Shown here piece by piece: positions 1-5,531 of a stretch of 14,291 nt of DNA (within the stretch, counting starts at the first letter, position 1; every line of letters starts with the position of its first letter). Location of the stretch: the NCBI GenBank assembly GCA_964557715.1, contig CAZLAP010000015.1, forward strand, positions 1 to 14,291. Direction: 5' to 3'. Position numbers and translations under genes: made by a program. The notes under the pieces were generated by a model. That model did not search any database. It was not told the origin of the DNA and saw only the letters and a program-made list of their open reading frames with translations. The DNA is from CAZLAP01 sp964557715. Its GTDB lineage: Bacteria > Patescibacteriota > Minisyncoccia > Minisyncoccales > RBG-13-42-11.

Positions 1-731
1 AATATAATCAAACCGATAAAGCCAATAAAAATTTCGCTGAAAATAATCTTGATGCCGAATATTCCCTCTTTCACGATGGCATAAACAGTCAAGCCTATCC
101 AAAAGATTGAAAAAATTACCGGCAAAGGCAAAGTATAGCCGTAAAATTGAGGGTACAAAAGAGGTATTAATCCCGCAGTCAAGCTGCCGCCCGCTAAATA
201 AACAATAAGCCCCCAAAGAAAATATTTAATTTGTGATTTTATTTGCCGATTGCTTTCCTTATATTTTTTTAAAAGATAAAATAAGATTAAAAGAGCGGCG
301 AAAACAACGTAAATTCTGTATAGAAAATTAAAAGGTCCGGCTGTTTCAAGCGCGATATAGGGATATTCTTGAGACAAATTGCTGGTTATAAAAATTGAAG
401 AAAAAAGCGTCAGCAAAACAAAAGCGAAAGCTGTTCCGTACCAAAAAAGCATTTTCAGCCAAATGTGTTTTGTTCTGCCGGAAAAATAATAAACAAAAAC
501 AATGTAAGCGGCTACAATAAAAAACCCGGATGAAGTAAGTTTGGAAAAAAATACTCTAATTCCTTCAAAAATATACAATCCTGCCCAAGAAAAACAAAAA
601 ATAGCGGAAAAAACAGCCGTTAGCCCCAAATGAAAAGTTGCTTTTTCTTTGCTTTTTGTCAAAAGCCAAAAAGCCAAAACTAAATTTATGAAAGCAACAA
701 TTAAAAAAAATATTCCTTGGATTTGCTCCAT
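1..731 (-). CDS. Histidine-kinase-type 7TM sensor, N-terminal part (3' end beyond window)
   Basis: An open frame runs from ATG at 731 to the window edge with no stop, giving 243 codons. The start reads MEQIQGIFFLIVAF. Nearly the whole product is hydrophobic, with about seven predicted membrane helices separated by short basic loops such as FKKYKESNRQIKSQ. Residues 217-230 read YAIVKEGIFGIKII, the typical exit of the seven-helix N-terminal domain (HisKA_7TM type) found on many membrane histidine kinases, and a further hydrophobic stretch follows. By family knowledge, GAF/PAS, HisKA and ATPase domains would come next, but they lie outside the window and were not seen. The gene starts 18 nt after the exonuclease stop on the same strand, so it is probably the third gene of a tsaE-exonuclease-sensor operon. 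It could instead carry a diguanylate cyclase or another output domain. Confidence 0.7.
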   Translation of the reverse strand, partial: MEQIQGIFFLIVAFINLVLAFWLLTKSKEKATFHLGLTAVFSAIFCFSWAGLYIFEGIRVFFSKLTSSGFFIVAAYIVFVYYFSGRTKHIWLKMLFWYGTAFAFVLLTLFSSIFITSNLSQEYPYIALETAGPFNFLYRIYVVFAALLILFYLLKKYKESNRQIKSQIKYFLWGLIVYLAGGSLTAGLIPLLYPQFYGYTLPLPVIFSIFWIGLTVYAIVKEGIFGIKIIFSEIFIGFIGLII

Positions 732-749
732 ATTTTTTAATGCTTCATT

Positions 750-1688
750 TTACCACAATTTTAAATTTTCCCCAACCGGCTTTTCTTCCTTACCGGCTTC
801 AAAAAACTTTTTAAGCAGAGTGTTGAATTCAAAATCTTCAAAAATTTTAATTATTTTCCCCTTGTCATAATTCCCCCAAATCCCTTTTTCAAGGTTAAAA
901 TCCAAAGGAGAATTTTTATTAATTTCAGCCAGTTCTCTGGAAAGAAAGGACTGTTCTTTGTATTCTAAAAGAATTTCTTTCAATTTCGGCTTTAGTTTTT
1001 TCGCTTTTTCTGAATCTTCTTCAAGCTCTTTGTAAAGATTATCTAAATCCTGAAATTTTAAGAGAAGATCAATGGCTGTTTTTTCGCCGACGCCGGTTAC
1101 TCCGGGAATATTATCGGAAGGGTCTCCTCTCAAGGCTTTAAAATCAACAAGCTGTCCGGGTTTTAATCCCCGGTACTTTTCCTTAACCAAATTTTCATTA
1201 AACAAAACCGCGTCCTTTACTCCTTTTCTTAAAATAAAAGCTTTGGTTTGCCGGCCAACCAATTGAAGAACGTCCAAATCGCCACTTAAAATAATTGTTT
1301 CAATCTCGGGCAAAACCTGTTTTTTCGGGGCTAACGAAGAAACGGTGCCGACAATATCATCTGCTTCAAACCCTTCTTTTTCCAAAACAGGGACGTTAAA
1401 AGCTGATAAAATTTTTTTAATTTTGGGAATTTGACAGTAAAGTTCTTCCGGAGCTTTGGGCCTTTTGGCTTTGTATTCTTTGTATTTTTTATGCCTTAAA
1501 GTGGGCGCAAAAGAATCAAAAGCGGCCACAACAAAATCCGGCTTAAAATCTTTAAGCGCTTTAAAAAAAACCAATAAAAAACCGTAAACTGCGTTTACTA
1601 ATTCTCCTTTTTTAGTGGTTAAGGGCGGCAAAGCATGATAAGCCCGATGTATGACCGAATTGCAATCAATAACAATTAATCTTTTCAT
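750..1688 (-). CDS. Stand-alone 5'-3' exonuclease (DNA polymerase I N-terminal / FEN-like)
   Basis: A 312-residue protein homologous to the 5'-3' exonuclease (flap endonuclease) domain of DNA polymerase I. The metal-binding acidic residues sit in their usual motifs: VIDCNSVIHRAYHALP at 6-21 (Asp8), AAFDSF at 55-60, FEADDIVGT at 107-115, SGDLDVLQLV at 135-144, and GDPSDNIPGVTGVGEKTA at 188-205, which includes the helix-hairpin-helix that grips DNA. The expected role is removal of RNA primers and 5' flaps during lagging-strand synthesis and repair. The protein ends about 100 residues after the H3TH region, so neither the 3'-5' exonuclease nor the polymerase domain of PolA is attached; any polymerase must be encoded elsewhere. 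It lies 32 nt downstream of tsaE on the same strand. The ATG start has no Shine-Dalgarno sequence. Confidence 0.93.
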   Translation of the reverse strand: MKRLIVIDCNSVIHRAYHALPPLTTKKGELVNAVYGFLLVFFKALKDFKPDFVVAAFDSFAPTLRHKKYKEYKAKRPKAPEELYCQIPKIKKILSAFNVPVLEKEGFEADDIVGTVSSLAPKKQVLPEIETIILSGDLDVLQLVGRQTKAFILRKGVKDAVLFNENLVKEKYRGLKPGQLVDFKALRGDPSDNIPGVTGVGEKTAIDLLLKFQDLDNLYKELEEDSEKAKKLKPKLKEILLEYKEQSFLSRELAEINKNSPLDFNLEKGIWGNYDKGKIIKIFEDFEFNTLLKKFFEAGKEEKPVGENLKLW

Positions 1689-1720
1689 AAAAAAAACTAA
1701 AATATCTTAAATTTCGGTTT

Positions 1721-2194
1721 TTACTTCATTTTGCCGGCGCCGGAATTTGCGCCAACCGCAATTTTCCTGATGTTCTTGCCAATAAAATAAAATTTTAACA
1801 CAAGAGCGTTTTTTGGCAGTTCTTTTTTTATTTTATCTGCCCACTCAACGGCAATTATGTTTTCCGGAACGCTTGCTATTTTTTCCCAGTCCAAAGCTGA
1901 AATTTCTTTGAATTTCCGAACGCGATAACAATCAATGTGGTAAAAATTTTTAAACTTCCTGCCTTGAATTTTAAATTTTTTCAAAATAATAAAAGTGGGG
2001 CTTAAAATTTTTTCTTTTATTCCCAGCCCTTTGGCAAATCCCTGCAAAAAAGCAGTTTTGCCCCCGCCTAAATCCCCGATCAAACCAAGAATAAACGCTC
2101 TTTTTCCGGGGCCTTGTTTTAAAACTTTCCCGGCAAAAAGTTTTCCCATTTTCTTAGTTTGAGAAAAATTTTCCGTTAAATAAAATTTGACCAC
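1721..2194 (-). CDS. tsaE: tRNA threonylcarbamoyladenosine biosynthesis ATPase TsaE
   Basis: A 157-residue P-loop ATPase, close to the family's usual length. TsaE works with TsaB, TsaD and TsaC in the cytoplasm to make the t6A base next to the anticodon of ANN-decoding tRNAs. Visible motifs are the Walker A loop GDLGGGKT at 40-47 (most members have GDLGAGKT), SPTFIILKKF at 65-74, the signature HIDCYR at 86-91 and VEWAD at 116-120. The start is a GTG at 2192-2194, followed by GTC and AAA; no in-frame ATG lies in the short upstream gap and there is no Shine-Dalgarno sequence. It is the first gene of the leftward group with the exonuclease and the sensor, and it diverges from the PilB/GspE gene across only 53 nt. 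The C-terminal tail is short and basic. Confidence 0.93.
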   Translation of the reverse strand: MVKFYLTENFSQTKKMGKLFAGKVLKQGPGKRAFILGLIGDLGGGKTAFLQGFAKGLGIKEKILSPTFIILKKFKIQGRKFKNFYHIDCYRVRKFKEISALDWEKIASVPENIIAVEWADKIKKELPKNALVLKFYFIGKNIRKIAVGANSGAGKMK

Positions 2195-2247
2195 TTTTAA
2201 TAAATAAAGTAAATTAAAATAACAACCATTTTCATTTTAGCAGAATT

Positions 2248-3552
2248 ATGGAAAGAGAAAAAATCACCGGCCAAGTGGAAATCTCCCCTAAAAAATCGGC
2301 TGAAATAAGAAAAAAAATCAAAACCATTGAACAGCTGAAAGAAGAAATAAAAAAATCCTTGACCGCCAACGCTACTGAAATTTTAAGCATTATTTTGGGA
2401 GGAGCAATTGTCCTTGACGCTTCTGACGTCCATATTGAGCCCGAGGAAAAACAAGCTAAGCTTAGAATCAGAATTGACGGCATTCTTCATGATGTCATTC
2501 TTTTTGAGTTAAGAACATACGGAACCATACTTTCCCGCGTAAAGCTTCTTTCAGAACTAAAGCTTAACGTAACTGACCGGCCGCAAGACGGCAGATTTAC
2601 CATTTTAATGGAAGAAACAATTATAGAAATCAGGGCTTCGGCTTTGCCCGCAGAATACGGCGAGGCCGTTGTTATGAGAACCTTAAACCCCAAGAGCTTG
2701 ATTGAAGTTGAATCTTTGGGACTGAGAAAAGATTTAGTGGAAACGTTCAATGAAGAAATTAAAAAGCCGAACGGAATGATTGTCGTCACCGGACCAACCG
2801 GCTCCGGAAAAACCACGACGCTTTACGCTGTTTTAAAAAAAATTAATAACCCTGAAATAAAAATTATCACCATTGAGGACCCTGTTGAATATCACCTGGA
2901 AGGGCTGTCCCAAACTCAAGTTGACCCGAAAAAGGGCTATACTTTCGCTTCGGGCCTAAGGTCAATTATGAGGCAGGATCCTGATGTAATTCTGGTCGGA
3001 GAGATAAGAGACTTGGAAACCGCTGAAATCGCCTGCCAAGCCGCTTTAACCGGCCATCTGGTTTTTTCAACCCTGCATACGAATGACGCAGCCGGAGCAA
3101 TAGCTAGGCTTATCGACTTGGGAGTCCGGCCGATTTCCATAGCTCCATCCGTAAGAATGGTCGTCGCTCAAAGACTACCGAGAAAAGTATGCGAAAAATG
3201 CGTAAAATTAGTTTCGCCTTCCCCCGCGGAACGAGAAAAATTGAAAAAAAATCTCTCCGGATTAAAAAGAGAAATTCTGCCCGATCCTTTTTTTAAACCA
3301 GACTTTAAAATACCCCAGACTAAAGGTTGCAAGGATTGCAATTATACGGGCTACCGGGGCAGGATTGGAATTTACGAAACATTTTTAGTTGACGACGAAA
3401 TAGAAAAATTCATATTAACTTCTCCGTCCATTGTTGATATGAGAGAATTGGCGATAAAAAAAGGAATGGTTTTGATGCACCAAGACGGCTTGATTAAAGT
3501 TTTGCAAGGCATAACAACCATTGAAGAGGTGAAAAGAATAACCGAAGAATAA
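2248..3552 (+). CDS. GspE/PilB-family secretion ATPase, short form without N1 domain
   Basis: A 434-residue hexameric ATPase of the type II secretion / type IV pilus assembly family. The order of elements is: short charged N-terminus (1-42); N2 domain (about 43-150, with DASDVHIEP at 57-65); Walker A GPTGSGKT 182-189; Asp box ITIEDPVEY 207-215; Walker B VILVGEIRD 247-255; His box TGHLVFSTLHTND 268-280. The C-terminal tetracysteine zinc site is Cys315/318 and Cys361/364. All catalytic parts are present, so it should drive pilin assembly at the inner face of the membrane. Relatives are usually about 550-600 residues with an extra N1 domain. Here an in-frame TAA at 2215-2217 shows that domain is truly absent upstream. 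The next plus-strand gene is ComEA-like, which suggests a pilus/DNA-uptake context. PilT is less likely given the zinc site and N2 domain. Confidence 0.9.
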   Translation: MEREKITGQVEISPKKSAEIRKKIKTIEQLKEEIKKSLTANATEILSIILGGAIVLDASDVHIEPEEKQAKLRIRIDGILHDVILFELRTYGTILSRVKLLSELKLNVTDRPQDGRFTILMEETIIEIRASALPAEYGEAVVMRTLNPKSLIEVESLGLRKDLVETFNEEIKKPNGMIVVTGPTGSGKTTTLYAVLKKINNPEIKIITIEDPVEYHLEGLSQTQVDPKKGYTFASGLRSIMRQDPDVILVGEIRDLETAEIACQAALTGHLVFSTLHTNDAAGAIARLIDLGVRPISIAPSVRMVVAQRLPRKVCEKCVKLVSPSPAEREKLKKNLSGLKREILPDPFFKPDFKIPQTKGCKDCNYTGYRGRIGIYETFLVDDEIEKFILTSPSIVDMRELAIKKGMVLMHQDGLIKVLQGITTIEEVKRITEE

Positions 3553-3575
3553 AAATAAAAAAAACAGGTCGTTGC

Positions 3576-3721
3576 AATTTAAAAAAACAGCCCCAGGGCT
3601 GGGGGGAAATTAAAGCACTAGGGACTAAAACTTGGAACCTTTCCGAGGATTAATCCAGTAAAAAACCAGACTATCCGTCTGTAAAAAATTCCATCCCCCA
3701 GCCCAAGAGCTGTTTTAAATT
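3576..3721. ncRNA. Candidate structured RNA or inverted-repeat element between pilB-like gene and comEA
   Basis: Two GC-rich arms stand out in AT-rich intergenic DNA. GGGCTGGGGG (3596-3605) is exactly complementary to CCCCCAGCCC (3695-3704), and AAAACAGC (3584-3591) to GCTGTTTT (3709-3716), with a symmetric 4x4 internal loop (3592-3595 opposite 3705-3708). AT-rich pairing continues outward to 3576/3721. About 90 nt are enclosed, containing a hairpin CAGAC/GTCTG (3667-3671 with 3677-3681) and several short dyads at 3634-3656. Each arm can also fold locally (CAGCC 3588-3592 with GGCTG 3597-3601; CAGC 3699-3702 with GCTG 3709-3712, then TTTT), so two exclusive folds are possible. I could not match it to a known riboswitch or ribozyme. 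It may be a regulatory leader of comEA, an independent small RNA, or a small inverted-repeat element. Confidence 0.5.
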
Positions 3722-3724
3722 TAT

Positions 3725-3753
3725 TTGATTGTTTTTAAACAATAACAGATTAT
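3725..3753 (+). promoter_or_regulatory. Possible promoter for the comEA-like gene
   Basis: TTGATT at 3725-3730 is followed after 17 nt by GATTAT at 3748-3753. This spacing fits a housekeeping sigma promoter and would start RNA at about 3760, right at the TTG start codon of the ComEA-like gene. Both boxes deviate from consensus and the DNA is AT-rich, so a chance match is quite possible. Confidence 0.3.
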
Positions 3754-3760
3754 TCCAATT

Positions 3761-4204
3761 TTGTCAAGAGCAATTCCTTTCTTTGTTTTTTTTCTTTGCC
3801 TTTGGGCTAACTGTGCGTTTTCAGCCAATCCTGTTTTTATTGCTGAAAAAATAGACATTAACACCGCTCCCTTGGAAGAATTGGTTAAAATTGTCCATAT
3901 CGGAAAAGTAAGAGCAGAAGAATTAATCTCCTTAAGGCCGTTCTTTTCCCTGGACGAACTTACTAAGGTAAAAGGCATAGGAGAAAAATACCTTGAAGAC
4001 ATCAAAACCCAAGGACTGGCCTGGCTTGACCCTCAACTGATAAAAAAAAACAAAATGCCTGAAAAAGAATTACCAGTTAACGGCGAACCGTTAAGAGAAA
4101 CGCCAAAAAAAGAAACTCCGAAAGACCCCTTGGTTTTTTTGATTTCTTTAAGCCAGGCCTTTTTTTCCGGCGCAATTATATTTGCGCTCAAAAAGCTTGC
4201 TTAA
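3761..4204 (+). CDS. ComEA-like helix-hairpin-helix DNA-binding protein with C-terminal membrane anchor
   Basis: A 147-residue protein. Residues 4-22 form a signal-peptide-like hydrophobic segment ending in CAFSA. Residues 31-86 hold two helix-hairpin-helix motifs (IDINTAPLEELVKIVHIG; VKGIGEKYLEDI at 70-81), the ComEA DNA-binding fold that captures incoming duplex DNA outside the membrane during natural transformation. A Pro/Glu/Lys-rich linker (about 90-121, ETPKKETPKD) leads to a second hydrophobic helix at 123-143. Classical ComEA has an N-terminal anchor and the HhH domain last, so this layout is reversed: a secreted domain held by its C-terminus. The start is TTG at 3761; an in-frame TAA at 3743-3745 leaves no ATG or GTG option before the signal sequence. 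It follows the PilB/GspE gene, consistent with a competence role, though the DNA substrate is inferred. Confidence 0.82.
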   Translation: MSRAIPFFVFFLCLWANCAFSANPVFIAEKIDINTAPLEELVKIVHIGKVRAEELISLRPFFSLDELTKVKGIGEKYLEDIKTQGLAWLDPQLIKKNKMPEKELPVNGEPLRETPKKETPKDPLVFLISLSQAFFSGAIIFALKKLA

Positions 4205-4231
4205 AATTAAAAATATCTGATAAAATATAAA
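4197..4231 (+). promoter_or_regulatory. Probable promoter of yebC
   Basis: TTGCTT (4197-4202), overlapping the end of the comEA-like gene, is followed after 18 nt by TAAAAT (4221-4226), with an overlapping TATAAA (4226-4231). RNA would begin only a few bases before the ATG at 4239, leaving a leader too short for a Shine-Dalgarno interaction. The boxes are moderately good and there is no experimental support. Confidence 0.4.
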
Positions 4232-4238
4232 CGGAAAT

Positions 4239-4799
4239 ATGTCAGGCCATTCTCACGCCAAAACAGTAAAAAGAACAAAAGAAGCTGAAGATAAAAAGAA
4301 AAGCCAAATTTTTTCCAAAATGGCAAGGCTGATTTCAATTGCCGCAAAACAGGGAGGAACAAATCCTGAAACGAATCCAAAATTAAGAATGGCCGTAGAA
4401 ACAGCTCGTTCGGCCAATATGCCAAAAGATAATATTGAGCGAGCGGTTAAAAAAGGTTCTGGCGAATATTTGTCAGACGAGAACCTTGAAGAAATAACCG
4501 TTGAATCTTTTGGTCCGGGCGGCGCGGCAATTATCATTGAAATAATTACTGAAAATAAAAATCGTTCTTTGGCGGAAATTAAGCAAATTTTGTCCTCATT
4601 TGGGGCAAAATTGGTTAATGAAGGCGGAGCAAGATGGATGTTTGAAAGAAAGATAAGCCAAGAAAACAACAATTTGGAGTGGCTGCCAAAACAAAAAATG
4701 GAAGCAACAAAAAAAGATAAAGAGTCCTGCCAAAAACTTTTTAAATCCTTAGAGGAATTGGACAGCGTCCAAAAAGTTTACAGTAATTTGAAATTATAA
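4239..4799 (+). CDS. yebC: YebC/PmpR/TACO1-family protein, shortened C-terminal region
   Basis: A 186-residue member of the YebC family, recognised by the start MSGHSHAKTVKRTKEAEDKK, by the RSANMPKDNIERAVKKGSGE stretch (58-77), by VESFGPGGAAIIIEIITENK (88-107) and by FGAKLVNEGGARWMFERK. Members were long called transcriptional regulators. More recent work on YebC and mitochondrial TACO1 supports a ribosome-associated role in relieving stalls, for example at proline runs. Full-length members are about 240-250 residues. Here only about 48 residues follow WMFERK where roughly 110 are expected, yet the family's usual last motif is kept as LEELDSVQKVYSNLKL. An internal segment is therefore missing, rather than the end being cut off. 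The gene begins 34 nt after comEA and probably has its own promoter. The start ATG is preceded only by a weak GGA. Confidence 0.9.
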   Translation: MSGHSHAKTVKRTKEAEDKKKSQIFSKMARLISIAAKQGGTNPETNPKLRMAVETARSANMPKDNIERAVKKGSGEYLSDENLEEITVESFGPGGAAIIIEIITENKNRSLAEIKQILSSFGAKLVNEGGARWMFERKISQENNNLEWLPKQKMEATKKDKESCQKLFKSLEELDSVQKVYSNLKL

Positions 4800-4820
4800 C
4801 CCTGAAATATTATTTCAAAT
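4786..4820. repeat. Inverted repeat ATTTGAAAT / ATTTCAAAT upstream of the 106-residue gene
   Basis: ATTTGAAAT (4786-4794, overlapping the end of yebC) and ATTTCAAAT (4812-4820) form a perfect 9-bp dyad that abuts the next start codon. Nested inside is TGAAATATTATTTCA (4803-4817), also a near-perfect palindrome. It could be an operator or an RNA hairpin that hides the next start codon. In AT-rich DNA it could also be chance. Confidence 0.4.
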
Positions 4821-5141
4821 ATGGCGAAAGAAAGCCTTATTAGAAAAAAGGCAATAGAAATACTGGAAAAAGAAAAATGGACCGCTTGGTGGCCTGCCAA
4901 GGTTAAATTTAAGCAAAACGATATTTTCGGAGCTTTTGATATAGTTTGTTGCAAAAAAGGAGCTGGCAATATTAAATTTATTCAGCTGACCACTTTGCCG
5001 AATTTATCCGCGCGAAGAAAAAAAATAAAATCTTTTTTTAAAAAGAACAGAGTAAGCGGACCTAAAATTATTTTTGGCGCTGAAGCAGAAATCTGGGCTT
5101 GGACAAAAAAACAAAAAAAATTCAAGATAGAAACGGTTTAA
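4821..5141 (+). CDS. Small unrecognised protein resembling the PD-(D/E)XK nuclease fold
   Basis: A 106-residue basic protein that I cannot assign to a named family. The layout is an N-terminal helix (MAKESLIRKKAIEILEKE), a Trp-rich turn (KWTAWWPAKVKF), then NDIFGAFDIVCCKK (33-46) and IKFIQLTTLP (51-60), a basic helix (ARRKKIKSFFKKN) and a final strand IWAWTKKQKKFKIE. A conserved-looking Asp-x-x-G-x-x-Asp strand followed by a second strand carrying a polar pair is the core of the PD-(D/E)XK fold seen in Holliday-junction resolvases and restriction-like nucleases. Here the usual ExK is replaced by QLT, so catalysis is uncertain. It may be an active variant, a DNA-binding relic or unrelated. It lies 21 nt after yebC, whose family is often next to the resolvase ruvC in other bacteria. 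No signal peptide or membrane segment is visible. Confidence 0.6.
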   Translation: MAKESLIRKKAIEILEKEKWTAWWPAKVKFKQNDIFGAFDIVCCKKGAGNIKFIQLTTLPNLSARRKKIKSFFKKNRVSGPKIIFGAEAEIWAWTKKQKKFKIETV

Positions 5142-5144
5142 TAC

Positions 5145-5172
5145 TTGACAATATTTTTTAAATAAATATAAT
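5145..5172 (+). promoter_or_regulatory. Near-consensus housekeeping promoter for the ETP-repeat gene
   Basis: TTGACA at 5145-5150, a 16-nt AT-rich spacer and TATAAT at 5167-5172 match both consensus boxes exactly. This is the strongest promoter in the window. RNA is predicted to begin near 5179, about 100 nt before the ATG at 5283. Confidence 0.88.
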
Positions 5173-5178
5173 ACCAAA

Positions 5179-5282
5179 TAGAACCAATTCCGCTTTAAGC
5201 GAAAAGGTCGAACTTGAGAAAAAAACAGCAACTCCGCTAAAAAGGCGGAGTAAATAGTTAAAAATATAACAAAGCCAAAAAT
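5179..5282 (+). promoter_or_regulatory. Structured 5' leader of the ETP-repeat gene
   Basis: The predicted leader of about 104 nt contains a small dyad CGCTTTAAGCG, an AAG/CTT stem around GTCGAA, and a solid 7-bp hairpin ACTCCGC (5231-5237) / GCGGAGT (5245-5251) with loop TAAAAAG. No T-tract follows the hairpin, so it is not a terminator. About 30 A-rich bases separate it from the ATG, and no Shine-Dalgarno sequence is seen. It could stabilise the mRNA, regulate translation, or be a small RNA in its own right. Confidence 0.5.
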
Positions 5283-5501
5283 ATGGAAAATAAAATTATA
5301 AATCCTTTTATTGGTCAAGAGGAAGGAACTGAAACTGAAACCCCTGAAGAAACTCCTGAAGGAAATTCTTTTGTAAGTCAAGAAGAAACTGAAACTCCTG
5401 GAGAAACTCCTGGAGAAACCCCTGAAACCCCTGAAACCCCTGAAGAAACTCCTGAAGAAACTCCTGGAAAAACTTCCGGAGAAGAGCCTTCCGAAGAGTA
5501 A
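5283..5501 (+). CDS. Small acidic Glu-Thr-Pro repeat protein of unknown function
   Basis: A 72-residue protein with MENKIINPFIGQEEG followed almost entirely by Glu, Thr, Pro and Gly. The tripeptide ETP occurs nine times, in 9- and 12-nt DNA repeats. It has no signal peptide, membrane segment or Cys, is strongly acidic and should be intrinsically disordered. I do not recognise a family. It is probably a real gene because it is framed by a TTGACA/TATAAT promoter and an intrinsic terminator that starts right after its TAA stop, giving a single-gene unit. The repeat DNA can expand or contract, so length may vary between strains. A 177-residue frame on the other strand across the same DNA is judged a shadow. 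It could be a spacer-like or sequestering protein, but that would be a guess. Confidence 0.6.
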   Translation: MENKIINPFIGQEEGTETETPEETPEGNSFVSQEETETPGETPGETPETPETPEETPEETPGKTSGEEPSEE

Positions 5502-5531
5502 AAAAAATCCCGCCTTTGGCGGGTTTTTTTT
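5501..5531. terminator. Bidirectional intrinsic terminator shared by the ETP gene and tyrS
   Basis: A perfect stem CCCGCC (5509-5514) / GGCGGG (5518-5523) with a TTT loop has eight T's after it (5524-5531) and seven A's before it (5501-5507). It can therefore end transcription from the plus-strand ETP gene and from the minus-strand tyrS gene, whose stop codon (5530-5532) touches its edge. Confidence 0.9.

Noticed and set aside
3607..3694. TPP, guanidine (ykkC) or SAM riboswitch identity for the structured element
   Set aside because: Short look-alike strings (CACTAGGGA, TTCCGAGG) occur, but the conserved cores and order of these riboswitches are not met.
4253..4672. 139-residue minus-strand frame inside yebC
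   Set aside because: It is a shadow of the clearly recognised yebC frame and has no family features.
5179..5282. tRNA gene in the ETP leader, suggested by GGTCGAACTTGAG
   Set aside because: No acceptor, D or anticodon stems can be built around it and the T-loop TTC is missing.
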